Shown: piece by piece, positions 5,469 through 7,153 of the stretch
Position numbering within the stretch: position 1 is the stretch's first letter
Layout: each line of letters begins with the position of its first letter
From: JBKBUF01 sp046290815
Lineage (GTDB): Bacteria; Bacteroidota; Bacteroidia; Cytophagales; Cytophagaceae
Direction of reading: 5' to 3'
Length of the DNA: 7,153 nt
NCBI GenBank assembly: GCA_046290815.1
Contig: JBKBUF010000061.1
Span: 1-7,153, forward strand
The notes under the pieces: generated by a model
Seen by the model: only the letters and a program-made list of their open reading frames with translations
What the model was told of the DNA's origin: nothing
Database searches by the model: none
Position numbers and translations under genes: made by a program

Positions 5469-5499
5469 TTTGACAATTACAAAACTGCTCTTATATTTG
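5469..5499 (+). promoter_or_regulatory. Consensus Bacteroidota sigma(ABfr) promoter for the histone-like gene
   Basis: TTTG at 5469-5472 (extending as TTGACA, 5470-5475) is followed after exactly 19 bases by TATATTTG at 5492-5499, a full match to the TAnnTTTG -7 element known in Bacteroidota. Transcription should start near 5506, giving a leader of about 55 nt. The match is the best in the window and suggests strong constitutive expression. Confidence 0.8.
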
Positions 5500-5504
5500 T
5501 CATA

Positions 5505-5524
5505 ATAGAAAATTAAATTTCTAT
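5505..5524. promoter_or_regulatory. Inverted repeat at the predicted transcription start
   Basis: ATAGAAA (5505-5511) and TTTCTAT (5518-5524) form 7-bp complementary arms around a 6-bp spacer, beginning where the promoter should start transcription. It could be an operator or a 5'-end hairpin that stabilises the mRNA. The AT-rich composition makes chance possible. Confidence 0.35.
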
Positions 5525-5559
5525 ATAAATAAGTTAACCCTAAAAAACAATTTGGAACC

Positions 5560-6045
5560 ATGGCCAAAAAAGTAGCAAAAAAAGCGGCTAAGAAATCCGC
5601 AAAACCTGCAGCTAAGAAAGCTGCAAAAAAAGCAGCTAAGAAAGCAGCTAAAAAAGCTCCTGCTAAGAAAGCAGCTAAGAAAGCTCCTGCTAAGAAGGCA
5701 GCTAAAAAAGCTCCTGCTAAGAAGGCAGCTAAGAAAGCTCCTGCTAAGAAGGCAGCTAAAAAAGCTCCTGCTAAGAAAAAGTCTGCAACTAAAAGACAAC
5801 CTAACCCTCAGTTCATGAAACCTCTTACTCCTAGCGCTGACCTCGCTGCAGTAATTGGTGACAAAGCATTACCAAGAACAGAGATTATCAAGAAGATCTG
5901 GGATTACATCAAAAAGAACGGACTTCAAGATAAGACTAACAAGAGAATGATCAACGCTGATGCAAAGTTGAAAACTTTATTCGGTGGCAAAAATCAAATC
6001 TCTATGTTTGATCTTGCAAAAATCGTTGGTGCTAACGTAAAATAA
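5560..6045 (+). CDS. Histone H1-like lysine/alanine-rich tail fused to a SWIB domain
   Basis: The 161-residue protein has two parts. Residues 2-78 are almost only Lys, Ala and Pro: AAKK units, then five exact copies of AAKKAPAKK (29-73), like the tails of histone H1 and bacterial H1 homologues that bind and compact DNA. Residues about 82-161 form a SWIB (SWI/SNF complex B, MDM2-related) domain, starting NPQFMKPLTPSADLAAVIG, continuing LPRTEIIKKIWDYIKKNG and ending ISMFDLAKIVGANVK. SWIB-containing histone-like proteins are known in Chlamydiae and occur in Bacteroidota. The likely role is nucleoid organisation or global regulation in the cytoplasm; the SWIB partner is unknown. It is monocistronic, with a consensus promoter about 60 bp upstream and a strong terminator 18 bp after the stop. 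Expression is therefore probably high. Confidence 0.92.
   Translation: MAKKVAKKAAKKSAKPAAKKAAKKAAKKAAKKAPAKKAAKKAPAKKAAKKAPAKKAAKKAPAKKAAKKAPAKKKSATKRQPNPQFMKPLTPSADLAAVIGDKALPRTEIIKKIWDYIKKNGLQDKTNKRMINADAKLKTLFGGKNQISMFDLAKIVGANVK
5644..5778 (+). repeat. Five in-frame 27-bp coding repeats
   Basis: Five tandem 27-bp copies, each encoding AAKKAPAKK, differ only at synonymous AAA/AAG choices. Recombination or slippage between copies would change tail length in steps of nine residues without breaking the frame. Confidence 0.9.
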
Positions 6046-6062
6046 GCATCTAAACCCCATTT

Positions 6063-6097
6063 AAAAGCACGCAGCCGAGAGGTTCCGTGCTTTTTTT
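6063..6097 (+). terminator. Intrinsic terminator of the histone-like gene
   Basis: AAAAGCACG (6063-6071) pairs with CGTGCTTTT (6086-6094). Inside, GCC (6074-6076) can pair with GGT (6081-6083) around a GAGA tetraloop. A run of seven T (6091-6097) follows the GC part of the stem. It begins 17 nt after the stop codon. Confidence 0.9.
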
Positions 6098-6125
6098 ATT
6101 TCCTTCTCTTGTTATCCATCCGTTT

Positions 6126-6152
6126 TTAATTGCTCACAATAATCGCAATTAA
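6126..6152. promoter_or_regulatory. Inverted repeat upstream of the bestrophin-like gene
   Basis: TTAATTGC (6126-6133) and GCAATTAA (6145-6152) are perfect 8-bp arms separated by 11 bp, so the half-site centres are about two helical turns apart, a common operator geometry. It lies between the terminator and the candidate promoter, about 105 bp before the start codon. Confidence 0.4.
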
Positions 6153-6199
6153 GGCCTTTACAGCCGACTTTATCCTTTCGGCCATAAATCATTCGTTTT

Positions 6200-6231
6200 T
6201 TTGATTTTCTTGTCTTATTGAACTTTATTTG
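6200..6231 (+). promoter_or_regulatory. Candidate promoter of the bestrophin-like gene
   Basis: TTTG at 6200-6203 is followed after 20 bases by TTTATTTG (6224-6231), one mismatch from the TAnnTTTG -7 element. Transcription would start near 6238, leaving a leader of about 20 nt. The upstream terminator means this gene needs its own promoter, which supports the call. Confidence 0.45.
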
Positions 6232-6257
6232 CAGTCCTGGAACCAACGTGTAAGACC

Positions 6258-7031
6258 ATGAGACTGATAAAAAGCATAAGCCTGATCATTAACTACAAAA
6301 CTTTTATCCTGACTGGCCTTTCGGTCCTTTCAAGCTATCTATGCTATAAATACGAGCTTACAGCTGCCTTTCCGGATATGTTGGTGGGTATTGCTGTGGT
6401 ATTCCCGGTGGTGTTTTCTATCGGTTCTGCATTCAACAGAAGGGAAAATGCATTAAGACATCTGTCAGACTTTAACGGTCATCTGATCACCACCTTCTAT
6501 GCTTTGCGTGACTGGCCTTCCAAGCAAAATGATGTGCCGGTTAAATACAAAGCCATAATGACTTCAGTGTATGAAAAAATGAAAGTCCTTTTTAATACCC
6601 ATGAACCTAAAACAATGAAAAAGCTGGAAACAGAGATCAGCGACCACTTTTCTGAGCTATCTGCCCTTTCAAAGGAATTAAGACAACTTGGAGTACAGGG
6701 TACGGAAGTTTCCAGAATCAACCAATACCTGAGCAAAATGATCATCGCCTTTGACAACATGAAGATGATCCACCATTATCGTACTCCTGTTACCTTAAGA
6801 GCATATAGTAAGGTTTTCATTTATATGTTTCCGATCGTGTATGGTCCCTACTTCGCCAATAACTTCCACAACTTCTCCGGTCACCTGGAATATGTTATGC
6901 CTGTCCTCTACAGCTTCATCCTGGTAAGCCTTGACAACATCCAGGACCATCTTGAACACCCTTACGACAATGTCGGAGAAGATGACATCATGATCGATCC
7001 GGAAGAAGTGATTAGAAGCATGAAAGTGTAG
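6258..7031 (+). CDS. Bestrophin-like membrane protein (putative anion channel)
   Basis: The 257-residue protein has four likely membrane segments arranged as two hairpins (about 15-33, 40-58, 184-204, 212-228) separated by a long helical cytoplasmic middle. This is the layout of bestrophin / UPF0187 proteins, whose bacterial members form pentameric chloride-permeable channels. Supporting motifs are AFNRRENALRHLSDFNGHL after the second segment, which corresponds to the family's Asn/Arg-rich stretch. After the last segment, DNIQDHLEHPYDNVGEDDIMID resembles the usual E-I-E-x-P-F-x-x-D-x-N-D-L-P-x-D region. The match is recognisable but divergent, so a related family of unknown function is possible. 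It starts MRLIKSISLI and has a probable promoter of its own. Its stop codon is followed within 3 bp by a heptamer array. Confidence 0.6.
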   Translation: MRLIKSISLIINYKTFILTGLSVLSSYLCYKYELTAAFPDMLVGIAVVFPVVFSIGSAFNRRENALRHLSDFNGHLITTFYALRDWPSKQNDVPVKYKAIMTSVYEKMKVLFNTHEPKTMKKLETEISDHFSELSALSKELRQLGVQGTEVSRINQYLSKMIIAFDNMKMIHHYRTPVTLRAYSKVFIYMFPIVYGPYFANNFHNFSGHLEYVMPVLYSFILVSLDNIQDHLEHPYDNVGEDDIMIDPEEVIRSMKV

Positions 7032-7033
7032 GT

Positions 7034-7153
7034 AATTAAGAATTAAGAATTAAGAATTAAGAATTAAGAATTAAGAATTAAGAATTAAGAATTAAGAATT
7101 AAGAATTAAGAATTAAGAATTAAGAATTAAGAATTAAGAATTAAGAATTAAGA
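7034..7153 (+). repeat. Perfect 7-bp tandem array (AATTAAG), continuing past the window
   Basis: Seventeen complete, identical copies of AATTAAG plus the first base of another run from just after the bestrophin-like stop codon to the window edge. No unit is diverged, which points to recent or ongoing expansion or homogenisation. The true length is unknown because the array is cut by the window end; array collapse in assembly is also possible. Confidence 0.95.

Larger units (their letters stand above)
5010..5559. other. 550-bp AT-rich non-coding stretch before the histone-like gene
   Basis: No convincing coding sequence is seen. Minus-strand open frames here (4945-5193 and 5190-5399) have low-complexity, non-protein-like products. 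The stretch holds the A-tract direct repeats at 5164-5215, a small TTTTC-GAGA-GAAAA hairpin at 5220-5233, CAT/ATG-rich trinucleotide runs around 5257-5283 and 5375-5402, a consensus promoter at 5469-5499 and an inverted repeat at 5505-5524. I see no terminator after the DUF2459 gene. The length and composition suggest a regulatory or replication-related region, or decayed DNA. Confidence 0.55.

Noticed and set aside
5521..5799. Minus-strand open frame opposite the histone-like gene
   Set aside because: The Ser/Phe/Cys/Arg/Leu repeat is the antisense reading of the AAKK coding repeats.
1..7153. tRNA, rRNA, riboswitch or retron-like RNA genes
   Set aside because: No tRNA-like cloverleaf, rRNA signature, known riboswitch core or reverse transcriptase was recognised by eye on either strand.

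Overview
This window most likely comes from a Bacteroidota chromosome, probably a cytophagal or sphingobacterial relative. The evidence is AT-rich DNA, start codons without Shine-Dalgarno sequences, a promoter of the TTTG-N19-TAnnTTTG class before a histone-like gene, a lysine-rich SWIB protein, a lipoprotein of the prohibitin (SPFH) type, a ceramidase-like protein (members of this phylum make sphingolipids), and heptameric tandem repeats between genes. Every assignment comes from reading motifs and protein sequences by eye; no database search was run.

Region 1 (1 to about 1590) looks like an accessory island. It starts with three phased TGGTGCA motifs that resemble an IS21-type insertion sequence end, followed by the 3' remnant of an unrecognised gene. 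Next, on the minus strand, is a MazF/PemK toxin overlapped by its upstream partner. That partner is a 187-residue protein whose last ~45 residues look like a toxin-neutralising tail and whose first ~135 residues are an unrecognised helical domain. Upstream of the pair lies about 470 bp of non-coding DNA. It holds repeated TTGTACC motifs, a perfect 26-bp palindrome, and a strong GC-rich hairpin inside outer ATTAAC/GTTAAT arms.

Region 2 (1667 to 5009) carries ordinary chromosomal genes: a VOC-fold (glyoxalase/dioxygenase-like) protein on plus; a minus-strand pair made of a secreted carboxypeptidase-regulatory-like protein and an SPFH lipoprotein; then a plus-strand ceramidase-family membrane protein with its predicted metal site intact and a DUF2459 (TIGR02117) membrane-anchored protein. 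A heptameric tandem repeat runs across the stop codon of the ceramidase gene and supplies its last nine codons.

Region 3 (5010 to 7153) begins with 550 bp of non-coding DNA. This contains two A-tract direct repeats 31 bp apart, one of which includes a perfect DnaA-box-like sequence, an ATG/ATC-rich stretch, and a consensus Bacteroidota promoter. The promoter serves a histone-H1-like lysine/alanine tail fused to a SWIB domain, which ends in a clear intrinsic terminator. A bestrophin-like membrane protein follows. After its stop codon a perfect heptamer array (AATTAAG) starts within 3 bp and runs off the window.

The points most worth following up are the unusual antitoxin architecture, the palindrome and hairpin cluster at the island edge, and the heptamer arrays attached to stop codons.
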